A DNA stretch of 36,634 nucleotides, taken from the NCBI GenBank assembly GCA_964563495.1, contig CAZLYK010000047.1, positions 1 to 36,634 of the forward strand. Direction: 5' to 3'. This document shows positions 10,733 to 20,435 of the stretch, piece by piece. Position 1 is the first letter of the stretch. Every line of letters starts with the position of its first letter. Both the position numbers and the translations under genes were made by a program. The stretch is from CAZLYK01 sp964563495 (GTDB taxonomy: Bacteria; Acidobacteriota; Blastocatellia; RBC074). The notes below the pieces were generated by a model. The model saw only the letters and a program-made list of their open reading frames with translations, did not search any database and was not told the origin of the DNA.

Positions 10733-11686
10733 ATGAACATCTTTCGCGGGATAGACAATGCAGAGATTCAACGGCCGACCGTCCTCACCCTGGGAGTGTT
10801 CGACGGCCTCCACCTGGGTCACCAGGAAATCGTCCGGACGGTTGTCGAGCGGGCATTTTTGATTGAAGCGAGCCCGACTCTGATCACTTTCGATCCGCAC
10901 CCACGGCAGGTGCTCAAGCCCGAGTCGGCGCCGCCGCTGCTCCAAACTTTCACCCAGAAAATGGAGGGGTTGAAGCTGCTCGGCATCCGGCAGGTCATCG
11001 TTCTGGAGTTCAATCAGGAACTCGCCGCCCTCTCCGCTGAAGATTTTATCGAGCAGTTCATCGTCGATTCCCTCAAAGCACGCGAGGTCTACCTCGGCAA
11101 AGGATTCGCCTTTGGCCATCAGCGTCGCGGGAATATCGAATTACTGCAGGCGCTCAGCCGCACTCACAATTTTTACTCGGCCGAGGTCCCTGAGGTCCAG
11201 CTCCGCGGCCATCGGATCAGCTCGACCATGATCCGGCGATTGCTCAAAGCCGGCCGCGTCAATCTGGCGCGACGCATGCTCGGACGCGCTTACGGAATCG
11301 AAGGCGTCGTCATGCGCGGGCAGCAGATCGGGCGACAACTGCTCTTCCCGACCGCCAACCTGGATGTTCAAAACCGGGTCTTGCCTGCGGACGGCGTTTA
11401 CGTCACACTCTCGCTGGTTGATGGAACCTGGCACCGCAGCGTGACCAATATCGGCAAACGCCCGACCTTCGGCGGTGAAGCCGAATCGAGGATTGAAACC
11501 CATTTGATCGATTTTGACCGGGATCTGTATGGGAAAACCCTGCGCGTCAGGGTGCTCCATCGTTTGCGGAATGAGAAGAAATTTAACGGGGTTGATCAAT
11601 TACGCGCGCAGATCACCCTCGATCGCGATCGCGCCGTCCGGTATTTCAGCTCGGCATTTGTTAAACGCAACTTGAATTTCATCTGA
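10733..11686 (+). CDS. ribF: Bifunctional riboflavin kinase / FAD synthetase
   Basis: Makes FMN from riboflavin and then FAD, using ATP; cytoplasmic. The 317 residues are the normal length. The N-terminal adenylyltransferase domain has TLGVFDGLHLGHQEIV (19-34), LITFDPHPRQVL and GKGFAFGHQRRGN. The linker IRRLLKAGRVNLARRMLGRAY leads into the C-terminal riboflavin kinase domain with GQQIGRQLLFPTANLDV, PADGVYVTL, TNIGKRPTFGG and ETHLIDFDRDLYG. No FMN riboswitch was recognised upstream. It lies 40 bp after the PhnP-like gene on the same strand. Confidence 0.97.
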   Translation: MNIFRGIDNAEIQRPTVLTLGVFDGLHLGHQEIVRTVVERAFLIEASPTLITFDPHPRQVLKPESAPPLLQTFTQKMEGLKLLGIRQVIVLEFNQELAALSAEDFIEQFIVDSLKAREVYLGKGFAFGHQRRGNIELLQALSRTHNFYSAEVPEVQLRGHRISSTMIRRLLKAGRVNLARRMLGRAYGIEGVVMRGQQIGRQLLFPTANLDVQNRVLPADGVYVTLSLVDGTWHRSVTNIGKRPTFGGEAESRIETHLIDFDRDLYGKTLRVRVLHRLRNEKKFNGVDQLRAQITLDRDRAVRYFSSAFVKRNLNFI

Positions 11687-11740
11687 GTCGTATCTTAAAA
11701 AGGTGATAGCTGTAAGTCAGCTCAATAATGTTTCGGACAC

Positions 11741-11773
11741 TCGCCGCGAAGCGGCGACAGACAAGGTTGTCTG
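11741..11773. repeat. Two adjacent small hairpins between ribF and the UbiB gene
   Basis: TCGCCGC-GAA-GCGGCGA (11741-11757) is followed without a gap by CAGACAA-GG-TTGTCTG (11758-11773). Both have perfect 7-bp arms. They lie 54 bp after the ribF stop and 51 bp before the next start. There is no U-tract, so a rho-independent terminator is only weakly supported. Confidence 0.6.
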
Positions 11774-11824
11774 GTCTGATTTAGCGTCTTTTCTGGGTGG
11801 GCTGATAAGAATTGAGGGAGGAAG

Positions 11825-13371
<1,547 letters not shown>

Positions 13372-13375
<4 letters not shown>

Positions 13376-14148
13376 GCGATAGGATCAATCAAGAGTTCAG
13401 CGGCAAGGTTGTTCTGGTGACCGGTGCGTCACAGGGAATCGGCCGGGTTGTTGCACAACAGTTCGCCGAGCGCGGCGCCCGTCTGGCGATCCATTATCAC
13501 AGCAACCGTCGGGAAGCCGAGAAGACGCTCGCGTCTCTGGCCGGAAGCGGGCATTCGATGGTCCAGGCGGACATCACCGATCCCGAACAGGTTCGCGGGT
13601 TTGTCCAGTCGGTAATCGATCATCAGGGAAGAATCGATATCCTGGTCAATAATTCCGCGATCTTTCATCCACATCCGATCGCCACGGTCAGTTATCAGGA
13701 CTGGCAGCAGGGCTGGAAGCAGACGCTCGAGACCAATCTGCTGGGGACGGCCAACGTGACCTACTGCGCTGCTCAGCAGATGATCAGGCAGGGCGGCGGT
13801 CGTATCATTAATATATCTTCGCGCGGCGCCTTCCGCGGAGAGCCCGAGGCGCCGGCTTACGGCGCGAGCAAAGCCGGTCTGAACGCCATGAGCCAGTCAC
13901 TCGCCCAGGCTCTCGCTCCACACAATGTCTTCGTTTATGTAGTCGCTCCGGGGTTTGTCGATACCGAGCGTGTCGCCTACAAAGTCCACGGTCCGGAAGG
14001 CGAGGGGATACGCAATCAGAGCCCGCTCAAGCGCGTAGCCCGCCCCGACGAAGTGGCTCGAACCGTGATCTTTCTGGCGTCGGAGGGAACGGATTTCCTG
14101 ACCGGCTGCATGATCGACGTCAATGGGGCTTCATATCTGCGAAGCTGA
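13372..14148 (+). CDS. Short-chain dehydrogenase/reductase (SDR)
   Basis: NAD(P)-dependent classical SDR, 258 residues. Cofactor motif TGASQGIG (17-24), NNSA (93-96), catalytic Ser149/150 in INISSRG, Tyr163 and Lys167 in YGASK, and a C-terminal IDVNGASYL. The sequence is like 3-oxoacyl-ACP reductase or glucose-dehydrogenase-type SDRs; substrate not decidable. GTG at 13372 overlaps the stop of the UbiB-family gene by four bases, and no independent Shine-Dalgarno is needed for such coupling. It ends in TGA two bases before hairpin D and faces the FecR gene. Confidence 0.92.
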
Positions 14149-14150
14149 TT

Positions 14151-14233
14151 AATAGACAGGGTAAACAGGATTTGTTTTTGCTTGGTCTTTGCTCCTCTTT
14201 AATCCTCTAAAAATCCTGTTTATCCTGTCTATT
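14151..14233. repeat. AATAGACAGG hairpin element, copy D
   Basis: Left arm 14151-14173 and right arm 14211-14233 match over 23 nt with a single G-T wobble; the loop is 37 nt. It fills the gap between two convergent genes (2 bp after the SDR stop, 4 bp before the FecR stop), a typical place for a bidirectional terminator. Confidence 0.88.
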
Positions 14234-14237
14234 TTCT

Positions 14238-16349
14238 TTATTTTTCGGGTTTGAATGTATAGCGCAGCAGGAAGACGTGGCGTGGAGCGCCCCACCCTTG
14301 ACCCGGGACCTGGTTGATCGAGAAGAGGTATTCGCCGATCAGGCTCGGTCTGAATCGCCAGCCGGCGCCGATATCGGAATAGAGTTCGAAGATGCGCTTT
14401 TGAATCCGGCCATCAGGGGCGAAGATTCCATAAGCGGTCAAACGCCGCCCGAATCGATCGGGGAAGAGCTTCAAATCCGTGGTTCCGGTCTGTGAGACGC
14501 CGAACAGGGAAGCATTGATGAAGAGCTCTCTCCAGACGTCGGTCTGCACGCCGGCCTGGGCGGAAAAGAAGCGTCCGCGGCGGCGCTCATCTCCGATCAG
14601 ATTACCGGTCGCGTCTTCGTGGAGGGATTCTCTGATCCGTGAATATCCGGCTCCGAGGTCGGCGCTGAATACCGTGTTTCGTCGCAGAGCATAACCGATG
14701 CCGAAACTGAAGGCCGCTCGATTGATCACTTCACGTTCGGTTGAGTCGACGATCACCGCCCGCCGAATATTTTCATCGAGTCTGACCGCGAGCCATGCGC
14801 CTTCGATGCCGTAAAAAAGACGTCGCGTGATCGGACCGCGTAACCTCAGCCCGATCTCCGATGTTTGTCCATTGATGCGAACCGAATCGAGAGACAGCGG
14901 CAGTTGGTTGAAAGTCCGGGACCGGTCACGGTCCCAGGCTGTAGCCTTTCCATATCGGTAGAAGAGACCGAGTTTGTTGCCGGAGGCGAACTCTTGACTG
15001 ACGCCAAACCGCAGCCGCAGCCGTTCGACTTGTGAGCCGGCTTCGAGCTTTTCCTCGGCTCTCAATCCGACAAAGTTGGTGAGCGAGGTCGACCCTCGAA
15101 GTGAGCCGTTACCGCTCAGATAGTCGACGCCGATTCCAATGCTTGTTCGCCCTTCCTTACCCAACCTCTGCGCCGCCACGAAAGAACCCGTGAGCGAACC
15201 CGTTTCCGTCGAGCTGACGGCTGTCCGTGTAGCCGGGGCGCCTAAAGGGAAGAGAGGGTTGGGTGAGCCGATGATTTGAGCGGTCGAGAGTGATTGAAGC
15301 CGGCTCTTGGATGTGGCTACACTGCCTCCAATGACCGTCCGATCGCCGGGCCAGGGAAAGAAGAATGTACCCTGGACCAGCAACCCCCGGTCTGTCGGAT
15401 CCAGCGGATTGAGATCGAGCACCGATTCTCTCTCGATCCTCCCCTGCACATTTCTGAATGAGGGGATTATCCATAACCTTCCTTCAATTGTGTTGAACTC
15501 CGTTGCATAAGCCGGGTTTTCCTGACTGTCGAAGTGTGAATCCGGAAAAGCCGTGAAACGCAGAAGCGGCGGAGATTCGCCGGGTTCGACCACGCTATCG
15601 ATGTAGCGTTCATAGTCGCTGGCCACAAATTGCCTGATATCGCCGCTGTTGCCGGCAAGAACGGCAGCCTTCTGATTACTGTGCTGTTGATTAGTTCTGT
15701 TTGAGTTCCCGCTCCGCTCGCCGACCTCACTGCCGGGTCCGGGGGTGAAAAATCGTATGTCTTCATTTGGACGGACGAGCACGCCGTGTCCGGGCGAGAC
15801 GAGTGCGCGGCGCATCGGGTCGCTCAGGCTTTGAACCTCGACCAGTCCATCGAAAACGACGACACTGGTGTCGCCGGCGGGTTCAACCGCGACGCTGAAC
15901 TCCGTTCCGCGAACGAGGATCGATGCAGTCGGGCTGTTGACCCGGTAAGGGTTTGGGCGCCCGCCGTAATGATTGATCCTCACCCGGACACGCCCGATGA
16001 TGATCCTGAATAGATCGCGCAATGAGGTTGCGGCGCGATAATCATTGAAAGCGATCCGTGAGCCGGGCTGTACCACGATGACGCTGCCATCGCTCAGCTG
16101 GACGACGACCTTCCCACCTCGGCTGGTGTCAATCTCATCACCAGGGGTGAGGGTATCACCCCTGGTCAGGCCGAAGATGCGAAGGCTGCTGACTCGCAGC
16201 GCCACCCCCTTGACGCTTGAGATGCGAGCCTCGACCGCCTGTCCATAGGCAGACGAGCCGATCAAATGCAGCGCGCCGATGAGGTTGAGCAGCGCCAGTA
16301 ATATGCATGAGGGCGGAAGGTGCGACCCGCGATGAGGATGAAAATTCAT
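14238..16349 (-). CDS. Exported FecR-domain protein with probable outer-membrane beta-barrel
   Basis: Protein of 703 residues. A signal peptide (about 1-38, hydrophobic CILLALLNLIGALHLIGSSAYG) is followed by a FecR-type domain (about 42-190) with GDTLTPGDEIDTSRGGKVVV, LSDGSVIVVQPGSRIAF and TASILVRGTEFSV. The rest (about 250-703) is rich in alternating strands such as GIGYALRRNTVFSADLGAGY and ends in FLLRYTFKPEK, which looks like an outer-membrane barrel. FecR domains usually sense or relay envelope signals; a fusion with a barrel suggests an envelope sensor or a secretion-type pore. It overlaps the sigma-54 activator gene by 4 bp (ATGA), so it is the third gene of that operon. Confidence 0.8.
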   Translation of the reverse strand: MNFHPHRGSHLPPSCILLALLNLIGALHLIGSSAYGQAVEARISSVKGVALRVSSLRIFGLTRGDTLTPGDEIDTSRGGKVVVQLSDGSVIVVQPGSRIAFNDYRAATSLRDLFRIIIGRVRVRINHYGGRPNPYRVNSPTASILVRGTEFSVAVEPAGDTSVVVFDGLVEVQSLSDPMRRALVSPGHGVLVRPNEDIRFFTPGPGSEVGERSGNSNRTNQQHSNQKAAVLAGNSGDIRQFVASDYERYIDSVVEPGESPPLLRFTAFPDSHFDSQENPAYATEFNTIEGRLWIIPSFRNVQGRIERESVLDLNPLDPTDRGLLVQGTFFFPWPGDRTVIGGSVATSKSRLQSLSTAQIIGSPNPLFPLGAPATRTAVSSTETGSLTGSFVAAQRLGKEGRTSIGIGVDYLSGNGSLRGSTSLTNFVGLRAEEKLEAGSQVERLRLRFGVSQEFASGNKLGLFYRYGKATAWDRDRSRTFNQLPLSLDSVRINGQTSEIGLRLRGPITRRLFYGIEGAWLAVRLDENIRRAVIVDSTEREVINRAAFSFGIGYALRRNTVFSADLGAGYSRIRESLHEDATGNLIGDERRRGRFFSAQAGVQTDVWRELFINASLFGVSQTGTTDLKLFPDRFGRRLTAYGIFAPDGRIQKRIFELYSDIGAGWRFRPSLIGEYLFSINQVPGQGWGAPRHVFLLRYTFKPEK

Positions 16350-17785
16350 CGATCGCCTTTCTCCTGATCGACATCCGTGCTCTCTCCGATCGCAGTGTCG
16401 TCGACTAAAGTATTGAGGTTATATCGAGCAATCAAACGCTGGACCGTGCGGCGGCTCAGCCCCAGCAAATTGGCGGCGTGCTGGCGATTGCCGTGAACTT
16501 TTTCGAGCATGAGTTTCAGATAACGGCGTTCGAGTTCTTCCATGACCGGCCAATCCGAGGCCAGGTTGAGCAGTGATTCCTCGGCCGAACTGCCGGTCTG
16601 GGGAGCGAAGCTCCCGGCGATATGAGGCGGCAGGCAGTCGGGCGAAATCAATCCGCTGGTCGATAGTGCGGCGGCGTGTGTCAGGGCATTTTCCAGCTCG
16701 CGAACGTTACCCGGGAAAGTGTAGGAGTTGAGAGCAAGGATCGCCTCGGCAGATAATTGAAGCGGCTTCGATTCGCCGCTCAAGGCGCGTAAGAAATGGT
16801 GCGCGAGTAGCGGGATGTCGCCGGCCCGTTCGCGCAGCGGCGGCAGATCGATAGTCAGCACGCTCAGGCGGAAAAAGAGATCTGAACGAAATTGTCCCTG
16901 CTCGGCCATGGTTCGCAAATCGGCATTGCTCGCGCCGATCACTCGGACATTGACGTGGTGCGTCTGGGTCGATCCGACGCGCCGTACATCGCCGGATTGA
17001 AGGACGCGCAGCAGGCTGGCCTGAAAGGCGGCGCTCGTCGAAGCGAGCTCATCGAGAAACAGGGTCCCTCCGTCCGCCGCTTCGAACAACCCTTCTCGTT
17101 CGCCGCCTGCCCCGGTGAAGGCGCCTCTGGTGTGTCCAAAGAGCTCGGCTTCGAGCAACGTGTCGGTCAAGCCCGAACAGTTGACCGCGATGAATGGTTT
17201 GTCCCTGCGCGAGCTGAAATCGTGGATCGCGCGCGCGCTCAGCTCTTTGCCTGTCCCCGACTCCCCGGTGATCAAGACCGTCGCCTCAGTCCGCGCCGCG
17301 TGCGCGATCAGTTTGTAAACTCTGACCATGCCCGGGCTGCGGCCAATCAGGCCGGAACGGGAAAAGTCGACAGTCGCAGATTCGGCGGCGACGTCCGTCC
17401 CCACGCCCGAACCCGGGCGGGCATTGAGACAGCGACGGAGCAGATTGGCCAGAGATTCGATCTCAAATGGCTTGGCGATGAAATCGGTCGCGCCTTGTTC
17501 GACCGCCTCGACCGCCAGGTCGACCGATCCTTGCGCGGTCATGAGAATGATCGGGATTTCCGGTTGTGTCGTGCGCAGCGCCTTGAGGACCTCCAACCCA
17601 TCGCCATCGGGCATGTAGACGTCGCTGATGATTGCATCGAAATGCCCCGATCCGACGGCTCTGATCGCTTCACGCCCACTGCGGGCGCAACTGACGCGGA
17701 AGCCGATCAGCGAGAGCCCCGCTTCCAGAGTCATCCGGATCAGTCGATCATCGTCGGCAACCAGAATGTGTGGATGAACTGTCAT
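16346..17785 (-). CDS. NtrC-family sigma-54-dependent response regulator
   Basis: Activator of sigma-54 RNA polymerase, 479 residues. Receiver domain (1-120) with acidic DDD at 11-13, phospho-acceptor Asp55 in ISDVYMPDGDG and Lys105 in AKPF. AAA+ domain (about 145-370) with Walker A GESGTGKE (174-181), sigma-54 contact loop GAFTGA (221-226), Walker B TLFLDE (241-246) and FRSDLFFRL. C-terminal Fis-type HTH (about 435-465) in HGNRQHAANLLGLSRRTVQR. It begins 42 bp after the kinase gene and ends inside the FecR gene (ATGA). The intact GAFTGA predicts real sigma-54 targets; two well-formed sigma-54 promoters occur 5-9 kb away at 22527 and 27151. Confidence 0.97.
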   Translation of the reverse strand: MTVHPHILVADDDRLIRMTLEAGLSLIGFRVSCARSGREAIRAVGSGHFDAIISDVYMPDGDGLEVLKALRTTQPEIPIILMTAQGSVDLAVEAVEQGATDFIAKPFEIESLANLLRRCLNARPGSGVGTDVAAESATVDFSRSGLIGRSPGMVRVYKLIAHAARTEATVLITGESGTGKELSARAIHDFSSRRDKPFIAVNCSGLTDTLLEAELFGHTRGAFTGAGGEREGLFEAADGGTLFLDELASTSAAFQASLLRVLQSGDVRRVGSTQTHHVNVRVIGASNADLRTMAEQGQFRSDLFFRLSVLTIDLPPLRERAGDIPLLAHHFLRALSGESKPLQLSAEAILALNSYTFPGNVRELENALTHAAALSTSGLISPDCLPPHIAGSFAPQTGSSAEESLLNLASDWPVMEELERRYLKLMLEKVHGNRQHAANLLGLSRRTVQRLIARYNLNTLVDDTAIGESTDVDQEKGDR

Positions 17786-17827
17786 CGTGATAAATACCTT
17801 GGGGCAAAGTAAATAATTAGACCATTG

Positions 17828-20332
17828 CTATTTTTCCGGGGGCTCACCCGCCGGCGGGTTGAAGGGCAATCTCAGGGTAAATGTCGAACCGGAGCCAACC
17901 CCGCTGTCTACCATGACGCGTCCGCCGTGCAGCTCTGCGATCTCGCGCACCATCGCCAGCCCCAACCCTGCGCCCGGGGCATCGGCGTCCTCGACTCTGG
18001 GCACGCGGTAGAACTTCTCGAAGATAAGCATCCGGTGTTCCGCCGGGACACCGTAGCCCTGGTCGGTCACCGAGAGGACCAGCGAGTCCGCGTCGGCTCT
18101 GGCCGAGACAGTGATCTCGGTGTTGACGGGGCTGTACTTGATCGCGTTGGTGACGAGATTTGTCAGCGCGCACGAGATCAGATCGGCGTCGGCTAAAAGC
18201 GCGGGCAGATGCTCGGCGACTTCCCGCTTAAGCCTGATCCCGCGCAGGGCGGCGAGGGGTTCGATTAACAAAAGGTTATGCTCGATCAGCGATTCGACGC
18301 GTTTGTAGGTCAGACGCAGAGGGCGCGCTCCCGATTCCAGCCTCGTCAGATCGAGGTACTCGTCGATCATTCGCTTGAGGCGCTGCGCGGCTTCATTGAT
18401 AGCCTGATTCATCTCGCGACGCTTGGCCGCTTCGGGTTCGAATTTCATGAGCACTTCGCTCATCCCCTGGATCGCGGTAAGCGGAGTCTTCATTTCGTGC
18501 GTGACCAGAGCCATGACGTCGGTTTGCATCTGTCGCAGCTCGCGCTGTTTGGTGATATCGGAGATTGTCGCGACGATGCCGATTGGCCGGCCGTCGTTGT
18601 CACCGTTGACCGTCGCCATGCGCAGAGTGTAAAAACGGGTGGGCGATCCGCTGATCGCGATTTCGCGCTCGATCGATGCGCGACCGTTAAGCAGCTGAGG
18701 CAATATTTCCCTGGTCATCCGCTCGATCTGAGTTTGATCAGGTACGTGCCCGCCCGTCACCGCCAGATTCAAATGCTCGAAAAGGTTTCCGCCGAACATC
18801 TGCTTGTCAGGCGCCCCGAAGATCTGGGCAGCGCGGGGGTTGGCGAAAGCGATCAGGCCTTGCGTATCGGCGATGATCAGCCCGTCTTCGACCGAGCGGA
18901 GTGCGAGGTCGACGAAACGCGTCCTCGCCAGCAGCCGTTTCTGCAGCACCGCCAGCGCTTCGGCCTTTGCCTCCGTCCCACGTGGAATCCAGTTCAGCCT
19001 CCCGGTTTCAACCTGCCCTCTCAGTTTGAGCGGCGAGAGCGCGGCGCTTTCAAAGACCAGTTCGGCGATCCGCGCGTCGAGGCTGGCGCTGGCAGTCAGC
19101 GCCAGCCGCAACAGCGTCAACGGCGCCGCAACCGTGAGTGAAACCAGCGCGGGGATCACCGGCGGCAGGATCAGCGAACGCGAGAATGAGAGATACGAGA
19201 GCACAAGAATCACAACCACCAGACCGATCAGAACCCCGATCTGTTTGAGCAGCTCATAGCGTCCCCGCGCCAGCCTCAACCCGCCAATCACAGCAGCAGC
19301 GATCAGTGCCGCGAATACCGCCGCCGCCCAGTCAGGCGTCTCTTTGTAGAATCGCGACCTGAGCATCGTCGCCAGAGCATTAGCCAGCACCTCGACTCCC
19401 GAAACCAGCGCACCGTTCTGATTGCCGTCGTCACCGGCATAGCGCGCGAAGGGTGAGGCGACGCGGTCGCTCATGGCTGCTGCAGTAGCTCCAAGGAGAA
19501 CGTATTTGCCGCGCAGTTTCTCCGTGTCCAGCCGGCCATCGATCAGATCGGTGAGACTCAGCGTATTACCTGAGAACGAGCCGGCCGGGCCAATGTAGTC
19601 GATCAGGACACGGCTTGCACGAATAGTCTTGGTTCCCGAATTCTGATCGCGCGATACGATTGTGGTCATCGGAGAATCGGCCTCGACCGGGATCGTGCGT
19701 GAACCGATCTTGACTGCGTCCGGGATGTCGCGGACATCCTCTACGTCGGCGCCGTCGCTGACGCGGATCAACTGGACCGCTGTGGCCCAGAGCGCATTGC
19801 CGTCGTCGTCGGTTTCACGCAGCGTGATCGCGCGCGCCACCCCGTCAACATCGGTCAGGACGTTGCCGTGTCCCATCCCCGTCGCCGCCGCTTCGATCAT
19901 CGGCAGCGGGCGCAGCCACTCGGCTCGCCGCAACGGTGTTTCTATCAATTGCGCCGCCACAACCACATTACCTGCACGCTTGATCGAATCTACCAGCGCC
20001 AGATCATCGGCTTCGATCGTCGGTTCGCTGAAGAGCACATTGATCCCGATCGCCTTCGGGTGCGCAGCGGCGATCTTATCCAGCGCTTGCGCGATCACTG
20101 TCCGAGGCCACGGGAATCGCCCGAATCGCTTGATACTCGCTTCGTCAATCGCCACGATCATGACTTCGGACGGTGGCGGGATGACGCCTCGCGCACGCAC
20201 CAGTGCATCTCGCGCGTAGAGGCTTAGACCCGGCGCCCGCCAGGCGACAAACATCGCCGCCAGCATCGAGACGATGATTACGGCAATTACCCACAGGGCC
20301 GAACGCCCGGATTTTAAATCGGCATTACTCAT
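17828..20332 (-). CDS. CHASE2-domain hybrid-membrane sensor histidine kinase with PAS domain
   Basis: Sensor partner of the adjacent NtrC-type regulator. About 834 residues: N-terminal TM (about 12-32), extracytoplasmic CHASE2 domain (about 35-330, with VMIVAIDEASIKRFGRFPWPR and YIGPAGSF), a block of three TMs (about 335-415), PAS domain (about 480-595, LIIADTQGLIAFANPRAAQIFG), HisKA with His612 in THEMKTPLTAIQGMSEV, and HATPase_c with N-box LTNLVTNAIKYSP, DQGYGVP and GAGLGLAMVREIAELHGG. ATG 20332 is preferred; an in-frame TTG at 20344 would add four residues, and neither has a clear Shine-Dalgarno. There is no receiver domain. The CHASE2 ligand is unknown. Confidence 0.94.
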   Translation of the reverse strand: MSNADLKSGRSALWVIAVIIVSMLAAMFVAWRAPGLSLYARDALVRARGVIPPPSEVMIVAIDEASIKRFGRFPWPRTVIAQALDKIAAAHPKAIGINVLFSEPTIEADDLALVDSIKRAGNVVVAAQLIETPLRRAEWLRPLPMIEAAATGMGHGNVLTDVDGVARAITLRETDDDGNALWATAVQLIRVSDGADVEDVRDIPDAVKIGSRTIPVEADSPMTTIVSRDQNSGTKTIRASRVLIDYIGPAGSFSGNTLSLTDLIDGRLDTEKLRGKYVLLGATAAAMSDRVASPFARYAGDDGNQNGALVSGVEVLANALATMLRSRFYKETPDWAAAVFAALIAAAVIGGLRLARGRYELLKQIGVLIGLVVVILVLSYLSFSRSLILPPVIPALVSLTVAAPLTLLRLALTASASLDARIAELVFESAALSPLKLRGQVETGRLNWIPRGTEAKAEALAVLQKRLLARTRFVDLALRSVEDGLIIADTQGLIAFANPRAAQIFGAPDKQMFGGNLFEHLNLAVTGGHVPDQTQIERMTREILPQLLNGRASIEREIAISGSPTRFYTLRMATVNGDNDGRPIGIVATISDITKQRELRQMQTDVMALVTHEMKTPLTAIQGMSEVLMKFEPEAAKRREMNQAINEAAQRLKRMIDEYLDLTRLESGARPLRLTYKRVESLIEHNLLLIEPLAALRGIRLKREVAEHLPALLADADLISCALTNLVTNAIKYSPVNTEITVSARADADSLVLSVTDQGYGVPAEHRMLIFEKFYRVPRVEDADAPGAGLGLAMVREIAELHGGRVMVDSGVGSGSTFTLRLPFNPPAGEPPEK

Positions 20333-20352
20333 CGGAAAGGGCAATCAATATT

Positions 20353-20435
20353 ATAGACAGAATTGACGGAAATTTCGCAGGCTTTGACAAAGTATGTTTT
20401 GTCAAAGCCTGCGAAATTTCCGTCATCCTGTCTAT
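20353..20435. repeat. AATAGACAGG hairpin element, copy E (diverged arms, still complementary)
   Basis: Inner arms 20365-20391 and 20398-20424 are perfect 27-nt reverse complements around a 6-nt loop; outer arms ATAGACAG and CTGTCTAT also pair, with a small mismatch between. The inner sequence differs strongly from copy B but keeps the same 9-12-9 module spacing. It lies between the stop of the exported-protein gene (1 bp away) and the kinase start (20 bp away). Confidence 0.9.

Noticed and set aside
16892..17812. Plus-strand frame opposite the sigma-54 activator
   Set aside because: Shadow of a gene with complete Walker, GAFTGA and receiver motifs.
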